Of a stretch of 64,000 nt of DNA, positions 1 through 6,693 are shown piece by piece. Position numbers and translations under genes: made by a program. The stretch is taken from assembly GCA_963974915.1 (NCBI GenBank), contig CAXBES010000011.1:73939-137938 (forward strand). The letters run 5' to 3'. The DNA comes from CAXBES01 sp963974915 (GTDB lineage Bacteria > Bacteroidota > Bacteroidia > Flavobacteriales > Flavobacteriaceae). The stretch's first letter is position 1; every line of letters begins with the position of its first letter. Under the pieces are notes generated by a model. The model was given only the letters and a program-made list of their open reading frames with translations, was not told the DNA's origin and did not search any database.

Positions 1-2
1 CA

Positions 3-236
3 AGTGGGTATTGGCATTATATAAAATATCTGGATGGTGGTTTTTCAATAACCCTTCGGGCGTTTCCAAGACACCCGGTTCGCTTAGCCAAAATGCTCGG
101 CAATGTTTTTGCCATGCGCCCCTTCGAAAACATTATGCGTAAATCCTTTGGACAAAAATGGGTTGATTATAAAGAAGCTAAGATCTTGAATAAAACAAAT
201 AGGAAATTTGTCAAAAGAGCACGGAAGAATGTTTAA
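3..236 (+). CDS. C-terminal end of an unidentified protein (5'-truncated by window edge)
   Basis: An open frame runs from the left edge to a TAA at 234-236 and gives the last 77 residues of a protein. The end is basic and ends in KRARKNV. I recognise no family motif in it. Its stop overlaps the start region of the next gene (possible ATGs at 229 and 238), so it is probably translationally linked to the acyltransferase and AMP-ligase genes and belongs to the same cluster. An oxidoreductase or acyltransferase of a flexirubin/aryl-polyene cluster is possible, but this is a guess from context only. Confidence 0.6.
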   Translation, partial: SGYWHYIKYLDGGFSITLRAFPRHPVRLAKMLGNVFAMRPFENIMRKSFGQKWVDYKEAKILNKTNRKFVKRARKNV

Positions 237-237
237 A

Positions 238-1914
238 ATGAAGAACCTTAGTGCATTCTCACTTCTTGTGCTCTTATTAATTTTCGCATCATCTTGTGGG
301 GTTTCGAAGTCGTTGAAAGACCTACCCGACCTCAGTGCATACAATAATGAAATACCAAATAGAGTAAAGATTTCCGATTCGACCTTTATTGCAGGAAATA
401 ATTTTCTAACGAAGAACAAACACGGACTCTGGGAAATGTACGTTGAAGGTGATCCTTACCAACGAGGCTTGCTCATTGGTAGTTTAACTGAAGAATTGCT
501 ACAACATCAAGAAGATGTGTTTCTGTCTAAAGTCAACGAATTGGTACCTTCCAAAACGCAACAATCTTTTTTACGAGGTTTTCTAAAGTGGTACAATCGT
601 AAAATGTATAAACATATTACCCCCGAGTTCAAAGCTGAAATTTACGGAGTATCGCAATATTCATCCGATAAATTTAATAGCATTGCACCTCCGTACTTAA
701 GGGCGCTGTACCTACATAGTGCGCATGATATTGGACATGCACTACAGGATCTGGCTTTGGTGGGGTGCTCTTCTTTTGCCGTTTGGGATGATAAGTCTGA
801 AGACGGCGGATTACTTATTGGGCGTAACTTCGATTTTTATGCGGGTGATGAATTCGCAGAAGAAAAAATAATAGCCTTTATAAATCCTTCCGAAGGTTAT
901 AAATTCATGTCGGTAACCTGGGGCGGAATGATAGGGGTAGTCTCCGGAATGAACGATCAAGGACTTACAGTGACCATCAACGCCGGGAAATCGAAGATCC
1001 CGTTAATCGCTAAAACTCCAATTTCAATCGTAACACGAGAGATCTTACAATATGCCTCCACCATAGAAGAAGCGATCGCAATTGCACAAAAACGGGAAGT
1101 ATTCGTGTCGGAAGCTATTTTTGTAGGTAGCGCAAAAGATGGGAGAGCTGCGGTAATAGAAGTTTCTCCTAAAAATTTCGGGGTGTACGCCGTGCCAAAT
1201 TCTGCAGATCAATTAATTTGTTCCAACCATTTTCAAAGTGAGGCTTTTTCAGAAGATAAAAGGAATCTTAAGCAGATAGCCGAAAGTCACTCTCAGTATC
1301 GCTATGATAGAATGGAAGAACTAATTTCGGAAGAAGATAAATTAAATCCCGATGAAGCTGTTGCAATCCTTCGGAATAAGAAAGGATTAAATGATAAAGC
1401 CATTGGCTACGGAAACGAAAAAGCGTTGAATCAATTATTGGCACATCACGGCATCGTATTTCAGCCGGAAAAATTGCGGGTATGGATCTCCACCAATCCG
1501 TATCAGTTGGGCGAATTTGTGGCATACGATCTTGATGAGGTTTTTAAGGATCGCTTCGGAAAGGCATCAGAGGTATCTTTGGCTATAGACAGTTTAACTG
1601 TTTCTGAAGATCCCTTTGCTCGAACCGAAGCTTTCAGAAATTATGAAGAATACCGAAAGTTAGAACGACAGGTAGAAGCCGCTCTGGATGACAAAACGGA
1701 AATTGAAGCTGAGGTCCTTTCCGCTTTGCGAGAAAAAAATGCAACGTATTGGAAAGCACACTATCTTGCAGGGAGATATTTCTATCAAAATAAAGACTAT
1801 TGGCAAGCGTTTGAAGCGTTTACTGAAGCCAGCAAAATGGAGATTACCACCGTTCCCGATCAGGAAAGTTTGAGTAAATACCTAAAGAAAACAAAATTCA
1901 AATTAAAGAAATGA
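238..1914 (+). CDS. C45-type autoproteolytic acyltransferase/hydrolase lipoprotein
   Basis: A 558-residue exported lipoprotein. The start at 238 gives a clean signal (MKNLSAFSLLVLLLIFASSC) with lipidation at Cys20; an ATG at 229 is an alternative. The body resembles the acyl-CoA:6-aminopenicillanate acyltransferase/C45 family of N-terminal nucleophile hydrolases. The likely nucleophile is Cys177 in the GCSSFAV context, followed by a GRNFDF segment and GMNDQGL, all typical of the family. Such enzymes cleave themselves before the Cys and then hydrolyse or transfer acyl-amide bonds; the substrate here is unknown. A charged C-terminal region of about 100 residues looks like a TPR-type helical pair. 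The stop overlaps the next start by 4 bp (ATGA), so it is co-translated with a PaaK-like ligase. That pair occurs in flexirubin/aryl-polyene clusters, which is established for such clusters but only inferred here. Confidence 0.8.
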   Translation: MKNLSAFSLLVLLLIFASSCGVSKSLKDLPDLSAYNNEIPNRVKISDSTFIAGNNFLTKNKHGLWEMYVEGDPYQRGLLIGSLTEELLQHQEDVFLSKVNELVPSKTQQSFLRGFLKWYNRKMYKHITPEFKAEIYGVSQYSSDKFNSIAPPYLRALYLHSAHDIGHALQDLALVGCSSFAVWDDKSEDGGLLIGRNFDFYAGDEFAEEKIIAFINPSEGYKFMSVTWGGMIGVVSGMNDQGLTVTINAGKSKIPLIAKTPISIVTREILQYASTIEEAIAIAQKREVFVSEAIFVGSAKDGRAAVIEVSPKNFGVYAVPNSADQLICSNHFQSEAFSEDKRNLKQIAESHSQYRYDRMEELISEEDKLNPDEAVAILRNKKGLNDKAIGYGNEKALNQLLAHHGIVFQPEKLRVWISTNPYQLGEFVAYDLDEVFKDRFGKASEVSLAIDSLTVSEDPFARTEAFRNYEEYRKLERQVEAALDDKTEIEAEVLSALREKNATYWKAHYLAGRYFYQNKDYWQAFEAFTEASKMEITTVPDQESLSKYLKKTKFKLKK

Positions 1915-3203
1915 TTCCTGAAATTGAATTACAGTCGGTCGAAGAAATTAAAGCCTTTCAGGAGAAAAAACTGAAAGAGGTCTTAGCATACCTAAGTGAA
2001 CATTCTGTGTATTACCAGCGGGTTTTTAAAGAGAAAAACATCGATATTAACAGTATAGAAACCTTAGAAGACCTTGGTAAAATTCCGTTGACAACAAAAG
2101 ACGACCTTCAAAAATACAACGACGATTTTATTTGTGTAGAACGAAGCAAAATAGTCGATTTTGTTACCACTTCGGGAACTTTAGGAGAGCCGGTTACCTT
2201 TGCTTTAAGCGATGCCGATCTGGATAGACTTGCTTATAATGAGGCGATATCCTTTGCCTGTGCGGGAGTGGGAAGTGATGATGTAATGCAATTAATGACA
2301 ACGATGGATCGTCGTTTTATGGCAGGTCTGGCTTATTTTTTAGGAGCGAGAAAGTTAGGTGCGGGTATTATTAGAGTGGGCTCGGGGATTCCCGAATTGC
2401 AGTGGGATTCCATTCAAAAATTTAGACCCACCTTTTTAATTTGTGTTCCTTCTTTTCTTCTGAAACTCATTGAGTTTGCCAATCAGCATCATATCGATTT
2501 AAAGGAAACAGGTGTAAAAGGAGCCATTTGTATAGGCGAATCTATACGAAATGAAGATTTTTCGCTAAACGTATTAGCAGCAAAGATCAAATCATCATGG
2601 GATATAGAATTGTATTCTACCTATGCCTCTACCGAAATGAGTACTGCTTTTAACGAGTGTGAAGCGCATCGTGGCGGACACCACCATCCTGAGTTGATCA
2701 TTGCCGAAATATTAGATGATGAAAGTAAGCCGGTGAAAAGTGGAGAAGTTGGAGAATTGGTGATTACCACTTTGGGTGTAGAAGCAATGCCTTTACTCAG
2801 ATTTAAAACGGGGGACATGGTTCAGGCACATACGGATAAATGCGATTGTGGACGAAGTACCATGCGATTGGGACCCGTCGTTGGACGTAAAAAACAAATG
2901 ATCAAGTACAAGGGAACTACGCTTTATCCGCCGGCAATGTATAACGTTTTGAATCACTTTAGCGAAGTAGAAGCTTTTGTGATCGAAATATTTCATAACG
3001 ACTTGGGTACCGATGAGATCTTGGTTAAGATCGCTTCAAAAAATGTTTCGGAAGTATTATTGAACGAAATAAAAGATCACTTTAGAGCTAAGTTGAGAGT
3101 ACTTCCGAGGATCGAATTCTGTGATAAAAAAGAACTTAACCTGTTGCGCTTTCCGAAGATGAGTAGAAAACCTGTGGAATTGATAGATAGGAGGGAATCT
3201 TAA
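1911..3203 (+). CDS. PaaK-like AMP-dependent ligase (phenylacetate-CoA ligase family)
   Basis: A 430-residue adenylate-forming enzyme. It shows the PaaK-type N-terminus, with the HSVYYQRVF segment and the IPLTTKDDLQKY segment, and an ATP-binding P-loop-like motif TTSGTLGEPV near residue 85. The late core contains YASTEM (near residue 240), GELVITTL, a TGD motif, and a C-terminal domain with GRKKQMIKYKG. These are the expected adenylation signatures of a ligase that activates an aromatic acid to an acyl-AMP and then a thioester. The substrate cannot be read from sequence. The start overlaps the stop of the C45 acyltransferase gene. In flexirubin-type clusters such ligases are thought to activate the aryl starter, which fits but is not proven. 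The downstream neighbour is on the opposite strand, so this is the end of the cluster. Confidence 0.82.
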   Translation: MIPEIELQSVEEIKAFQEKKLKEVLAYLSEHSVYYQRVFKEKNIDINSIETLEDLGKIPLTTKDDLQKYNDDFICVERSKIVDFVTTSGTLGEPVTFALSDADLDRLAYNEAISFACAGVGSDDVMQLMTTMDRRFMAGLAYFLGARKLGAGIIRVGSGIPELQWDSIQKFRPTFLICVPSFLLKLIEFANQHHIDLKETGVKGAICIGESIRNEDFSLNVLAAKIKSSWDIELYSTYASTEMSTAFNECEAHRGGHHHPELIIAEILDDESKPVKSGEVGELVITTLGVEAMPLLRFKTGDMVQAHTDKCDCGRSTMRLGPVVGRKKQMIKYKGTTLYPPAMYNVLNHFSEVEAFVIEIFHNDLGTDEILVKIASKNVSEVLLNEIKDHFRAKLRVLPRIEFCDKKELNLLRFPKMSRKPVELIDRRES

Positions 3204-3225
3204 TTTTGCCGTTCTTCATTATGCC

Positions 3226-3843
3226 TTATCGGTTATCTATTGGAATACTTTCTGTTTGAAGTAACCAGCTATAACCAGTGGGGCTGCCTTTATCTAAATT
3301 AAATACAGAATAATAACGCAAAACATTATTTAGGTTATTGGGGTCTAATTTAATGGGTGTATCTACTTGCCTAAGATTACTTTTATGGATGGCAAATCCG
3401 TTAACCACAGGCTTCCACTTTTTATTGCGTAGAATATAAAGATGATATTTGTTGAAATTAGGGTCTTTTATCTTTGAAGTTACAAGTAGTAAATCCCGGT
3501 CAAAGCCTTCTAAAACAATGGCTGACAATGATCCACCAAGGGTCTTTGGAATCACAAGGTCTGGATATCTTTTGCCTTCAAAGGAAATATAGGTTTTTTC
3601 ATGTCTTGTGTCAACCCGTGAAATTTGCGCATAGAACTTTTTTAGATCTCCATTGAAATCCCCTGTCACTGCTCCTTTCGGGATTACAGGTTCAATAATA
3701 ACAGGATTTGTCACTGGATCGGTTTTAGTTGGAATATTTGTTGTATTAGACTCATCACCCCCAATGATATTTGTAGGTTTTTTTGAGGGAGCACCGCAGC
3801 TCAATGATGCCGTTATTACAGAATACACAAAGATCTTGATCAT
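3226..3843 (-). CDS. Putative lipoprotein, unknown function
   Basis: About 205 residues if started at the internal ATG at 3843; an upstream ATG at 3891 would add 16 residues before the hydrophobic segment. I prefer 3843 because MIKIFVYSVITASLSC then forms a lipoprotein signal with Cys16, although the lipobox is not canonical. A Thr/Pro-rich linker of about 45 residues follows, with repeated TxP and NPV segments. The C-terminal part is a globular beta-rich domain with segments such as KTYISFEGKRYPDLVIP and LYILRNKKWKPVV. I do not recognise the family. It is monocistronic as far as visible and convergent with the AMP-ligase gene. Confidence 0.65.
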   Translation of the reverse strand: MIKIFVYSVITASLSCGAPSKKPTNIIGGDESNTTNIPTKTDPVTNPVIIEPVIPKGAVTGDFNGDLKKFYAQISRVDTRHEKTYISFEGKRYPDLVIPKTLGGSLSAIVLEGFDRDLLLVTSKIKDPNFNKYHLYILRNKKWKPVVNGFAIHKSNLRQVDTPIKLDPNNLNNVLRYYSVFNLDKGSPTGYSWLLQTESIPIDNR

Positions 3844-3956
3844 AAATGGGGATATTTTACGGAAGTAAATGTTAGTATAGGTTACTCTCATAAAATAACG
3901 AATGATTGTACTATGTATTATATCCCAAATAAATTTGGAGCGTGATTGTCAATAAT

Positions 3957-4781
3957 CTATTGGATCTTAAAAGTGATCACAGGCATATTTGCATGGTTTA
4001 CCAGGTCTTCACTAATACTTCCATTAAAGAAATGAGAGATTCCTTTTCTTCCATGCGTACTCATACCTATGAGTTGTGCCTTCTTATCCTTTGCAAATTG
4101 AAGAATTCCTTTTTCAACCGAATTATCATTATAAATATTTAACGTATAATTTTCGGCACCCATGCCTTTTACAAAATTATTCATGATAACATTTGCCTGT
4201 GCCGTAGTTTTAAAACCACCGGGAGTGTTTACGAAAAGCAAATGTATTTTGGCACCCACATTTTTGGCGAACCTCATAGCTTCGTTAAAGCTCCAACGGC
4301 ATTCTTCAGAGAAGTCTGTTGCGAAAACAAAATCTTTAATTTCGAAAACTTCATGATTGTTTTTTATTACCAGAACAGGAATTTTTGAAGTTCGAACCAC
4401 CTTTTCGGTATTACTACCAATAAACATTTCTTTAAATCCACTCGCACCATGAGAACCCATTACAACAAGATCAATCTTACTTCTCTCTACCGTAGAACTA
4501 ATGTCGTTGTAAATTTCATTATGTCCTATCGCTTCATGAACATCAATGTTTTTTAAGTAAGGTCTTGTAAGGATGTCAGTAAAGTTCTTTTCGGCTAGTT
4601 TTATAAAGTACAATGATTCAGGTAGTTTACTGTTATCGCTGTTTCCACTAATGCTTAATGGCATTTCTAAGGAGTGTAATAGATAAATCTCACTTTTGTG
4701 TTTTATTGCTAATTGAGCGGCAACTTTAAGCGCATTTTCGGCTTGTGAGGAAAAATCTGTCGGAACTAAAATTCTTTTCAT
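3957..4781 (-). CDS. Universal stress protein, two UspA domains in tandem
   Basis: A 274-residue cytoplasmic protein made of two UspA domains (about residues 1-140 and 150-274). The first domain carries the ATP-binding pattern G-2x-G-9x-GS (GSHGASGFKEMFIGS), preceded by VVMG. The second domain has a similar STHGRKGISHFFNGS stretch, so both halves may bind ATP. Each half starts with the usual I(L/V)VPTDFS or FATDFS strand. Tandem USPs of this length are common in Bacteroidota and are linked to stress and stationary-phase survival, though the precise role is unknown. The gene stands alone on the minus strand, divergent from rimP. Confidence 0.9.
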   Translation of the reverse strand: MKRILVPTDFSSQAENALKVAAQLAIKHKSEIYLLHSLEMPLSISGNSDNSKLPESLYFIKLAEKNFTDILTRPYLKNIDVHEAIGHNEIYNDISSTVERSKIDLVVMGSHGASGFKEMFIGSNTEKVVRTSKIPVLVIKNNHEVFEIKDFVFATDFSEECRWSFNEAMRFAKNVGAKIHLLFVNTPGGFKTTAQANVIMNNFVKGMGAENYTLNIYNDNSVEKGILQFAKDKKAQLIGMSTHGRKGISHFFNGSISEDLVNHANMPVITFKIQ

Positions 4782-4810
4782 AAGTTAAGTGTTTTGTATG
4801 CATTAAATTA

Positions 4811-4818
4811 CAAAAATA
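4811..4818 (-). promoter_or_regulatory. Candidate -7 element for the universal stress protein
   Basis: On the minus strand the sequence reads TATTTTTG (TAnnTTTG), about 30 bp before the usp start at 4781. No convincing TTG is seen at the -33 position, so confidence is limited. Confidence 0.4.
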
Positions 4819-4858
4819 AAACGGGAGCACATCGTTTTTTTAATATTAAAAAATTTGG

Positions 4859-4866
4859 TATATTTG
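4859..4866 (+). promoter_or_regulatory. Candidate promoter of the rimP-nusA-infB operon
   Basis: TATATTTG matches the Bacteroidota -7 consensus TAnnTTTG. A T-run at about 4834-4840 sits where the -33 element should be, without a G. Transcription would start near 4871 and give a leader of about 57 nt that contains the hairpin at 4892-4912. Confidence 0.6.
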
Positions 4867-4891
4867 CAGCGAATTTGATACGTAACAAGAC

Positions 4892-4917
4892 GAGGGGACA
4901 TAAAGTCCCCTCTTTTT
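4892..4917 (+). terminator. Terminator-like hairpin in the rimP leader (possible attenuator)
   Basis: GAGGGGAC (4892-4899) and GTCCCCTC (4905-4912) form a perfect 8-bp GC-rich stem around the loop ATAAA. Five T residues (4913-4917) follow directly. This is the form of an intrinsic terminator, yet it lies between the likely promoter (4859-4866) and the rimP start at 4928, with no gene upstream on this strand. It therefore probably acts as an attenuator or a leader structure of the operon that encodes NusA. Confidence 0.7.
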
Positions 4918-4927
4918 ATAACAAAAA

Positions 4928-5395
4928 ATGATGCGGGAAAGAGTAACAGAGCTTCTGGAACAGGCCTTAGAGGAGAATCAATCTTTATTTTTAATCGATT
5001 TATTAATTTCTGAAGACAACAGGATAACTGTGATCCTGGATGGCGATAATGGTGTTTCTGTAGAAGATTGTATTACCGTTAGCCGAGCGATCGAGCATAA
5101 TTTAGATCGTGAAGAAGTAGACTTTGCACTAGAAGTAATGTCGGCGGGAGTATCTGAAGGACTCACAATTCCTCGTCAGTATAGAAAGAATATTGGCAGA
5201 AAACTCAAAGTTAGGACCAAAGAAGACCAAACCATTGAAGGAGAACTAACCAACGTTGACGATAGCTCTATCAAATTAAAATGGAAGGCTCGCGAGCCTA
5301 AACCCATTGGAAAAGGTAAAATTACAGTAGAAAAAGAAGCGGTACTGCCTTATACGGATATCGCGGAAGCAAAAGTTATGATAACATTTAATTAG
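4928..5395 (+). CDS. rimP: Ribosome maturation factor RimP
   Basis: A 155-residue RimP family protein, which helps the 30S subunit mature. The N-terminal domain has the family's FLIDLLISEDNRITVILDGDNGVSVEDC stretch in shortened form, with the usual acidic-basic order. The central V-(S/M)SAGVSEGL segment matches the conserved SPG(L/I) turn region, and RKNIGRKLKVRT opens the C-terminal Sm-like domain. Two ATGs lie in tandem (4928 and 4931), and either could be used. It heads the rimP-nusA-infB operon, with only 6 bp to nusA. The leader hairpin described separately lies about 15 bp upstream. Confidence 0.93.
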   Translation: MMRERVTELLEQALEENQSLFLIDLLISEDNRITVILDGDNGVSVEDCITVSRAIEHNLDREEVDFALEVMSAGVSEGLTIPRQYRKNIGRKLKVRTKEDQTIEGELTNVDDSSIKLKWKAREPKPIGKGKITVEKEAVLPYTDIAEAKVMITFN

Positions 5396-5401
5396 GATGA
5401 T

Positions 5402-6634
5402 ATGGAAAATTTAGCGTTAATTGATTCGTTTTCAGAATTTAAAGACGATAAACTTATTGACAGAGTAACGCTTATGGCGATACTAGAGGACGTTTTTAGA
5501 AACGCCTTGAAGAAGAAATATGGAAGTGATGATAACTTCGATATCATTATCAACCCCGATAAAGGAGATTTAGAGATTTGGAGAAATAGGGTCGTGGTTG
5601 CCGATGGTGAAGTTGAAGAACCTAATGAAGAGATTTCGTTATCTGAAGCACGTAAGATCGAAGCCGATTTTGAAATTGGGGAAGATGTATCGGAAGAAGT
5701 GAAACTTATAGACCTTGGACGTCGTTCTATTTTAGCACTACGTCAAAACTTGATCTCTAAGATCCACGAACACGATAATACTAATATATACAAGCAGTTT
5801 AAAGAACTGGAAGGAGAGATCTATACCGCTGAGGTTCACCATATTCGTCACCGTGCAGTTATTTTATTAGATGATGAAGGAAACGAAATAATACTTCCGA
5901 AGGAAAAACAAATTCCTTCAGATTTTTTCAGAAAGGGAGATAACGTTCGTGGAATAATTGAAAGTGTTGAGTTAAAAGGTAACAAGCCAACAATTTTAAT
6001 GTCCAGAGCGGCACCGATCTTCCTGGAGAAATTGTTTGAACAGGAAATTCCTGAAGTATTTGACGGTTTAATTACAGTTAAAAAAGTGGTTCGAATTCCG
6101 GGTGAGAAGGCCAAAGTTGCAGTAGATTCTTACGACGATCGTATTGATCCTGTGGGAGCCTGTGTAGGAATGAAAGGATCCCGTATTCACGGTATCGTTC
6201 GGGAACTTGGAAATGAAAATATCGATGTTATAAATTACACCAATAACTTAAACCTGTATATTACCAGAGCTTTAAGTCCGGCGAAGGTTACTTCCATTAA
6301 AATTAACGAAGAAACCAAAAGAGCCGAAGTTATATTACGTCCGGAAGAAGTTAGTAAAGCGATTGGACGTGGCGGACACAACATTAGATTGGCAGGTCAA
6401 TTAACAGGATACGAGATCGATGTGCTTCGTGAAGGTGCAGAGGAAGATGTGGAATTAAGCGAATTTTCTGATGAAATAGAAAGCTGGATTATTCAGGAAT
6501 TCCATAAAATTGGTTTAGATACTGCTAAGAGCGTATTAGAATACGACCTTAAGGATCTTGTTTCGAGAACAGACTTAGAAGAAGAGACGATACAAGATGT
6601 TATCAATATATTAAAAGAAGAATTTGAAGAATAG
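5402..6634 (+). CDS. nusA: Transcription termination/antitermination factor NusA
   Basis: A 410-residue NusA, which binds RNA polymerase and nascent RNA and modulates pausing and hairpin-dependent termination. The N-terminal polymerase-binding domain (1-130) is followed by an S1 domain (about 137-200), then KH1 with GACVGMKGSRI (about 250-285) and KH2 with SKAIGRGGHNIRLA (about 311-342). The C-terminal region ends at a single short acidic helical segment. It lacks the two full acidic repeats of E. coli NusA, as is usual outside Proteobacteria. The gene lies between rimP and infB in the widely conserved order. NusA itself could act on the hairpin in the operon leader. Confidence 0.96.
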   Translation: MENLALIDSFSEFKDDKLIDRVTLMAILEDVFRNALKKKYGSDDNFDIIINPDKGDLEIWRNRVVVADGEVEEPNEEISLSEARKIEADFEIGEDVSEEVKLIDLGRRSILALRQNLISKIHEHDNTNIYKQFKELEGEIYTAEVHHIRHRAVILLDDEGNEIILPKEKQIPSDFFRKGDNVRGIIESVELKGNKPTILMSRAAPIFLEKLFEQEIPEVFDGLITVKKVVRIPGEKAKVAVDSYDDRIDPVGACVGMKGSRIHGIVRELGNENIDVINYTNNLNLYITRALSPAKVTSIKINEETKRAEVILRPEEVSKAIGRGGHNIRLAGQLTGYEIDVLREGAEEDVELSEFSDEIESWIIQEFHKIGLDTAKSVLEYDLKDLVSRTDLEEETIQDVINILKEEFEE

Positions 6635-6693
6635 TTGAAAGTTTGACTATTTTTATGCATATTTTATAATTACAGAAACAGGAGAAAGCATTT

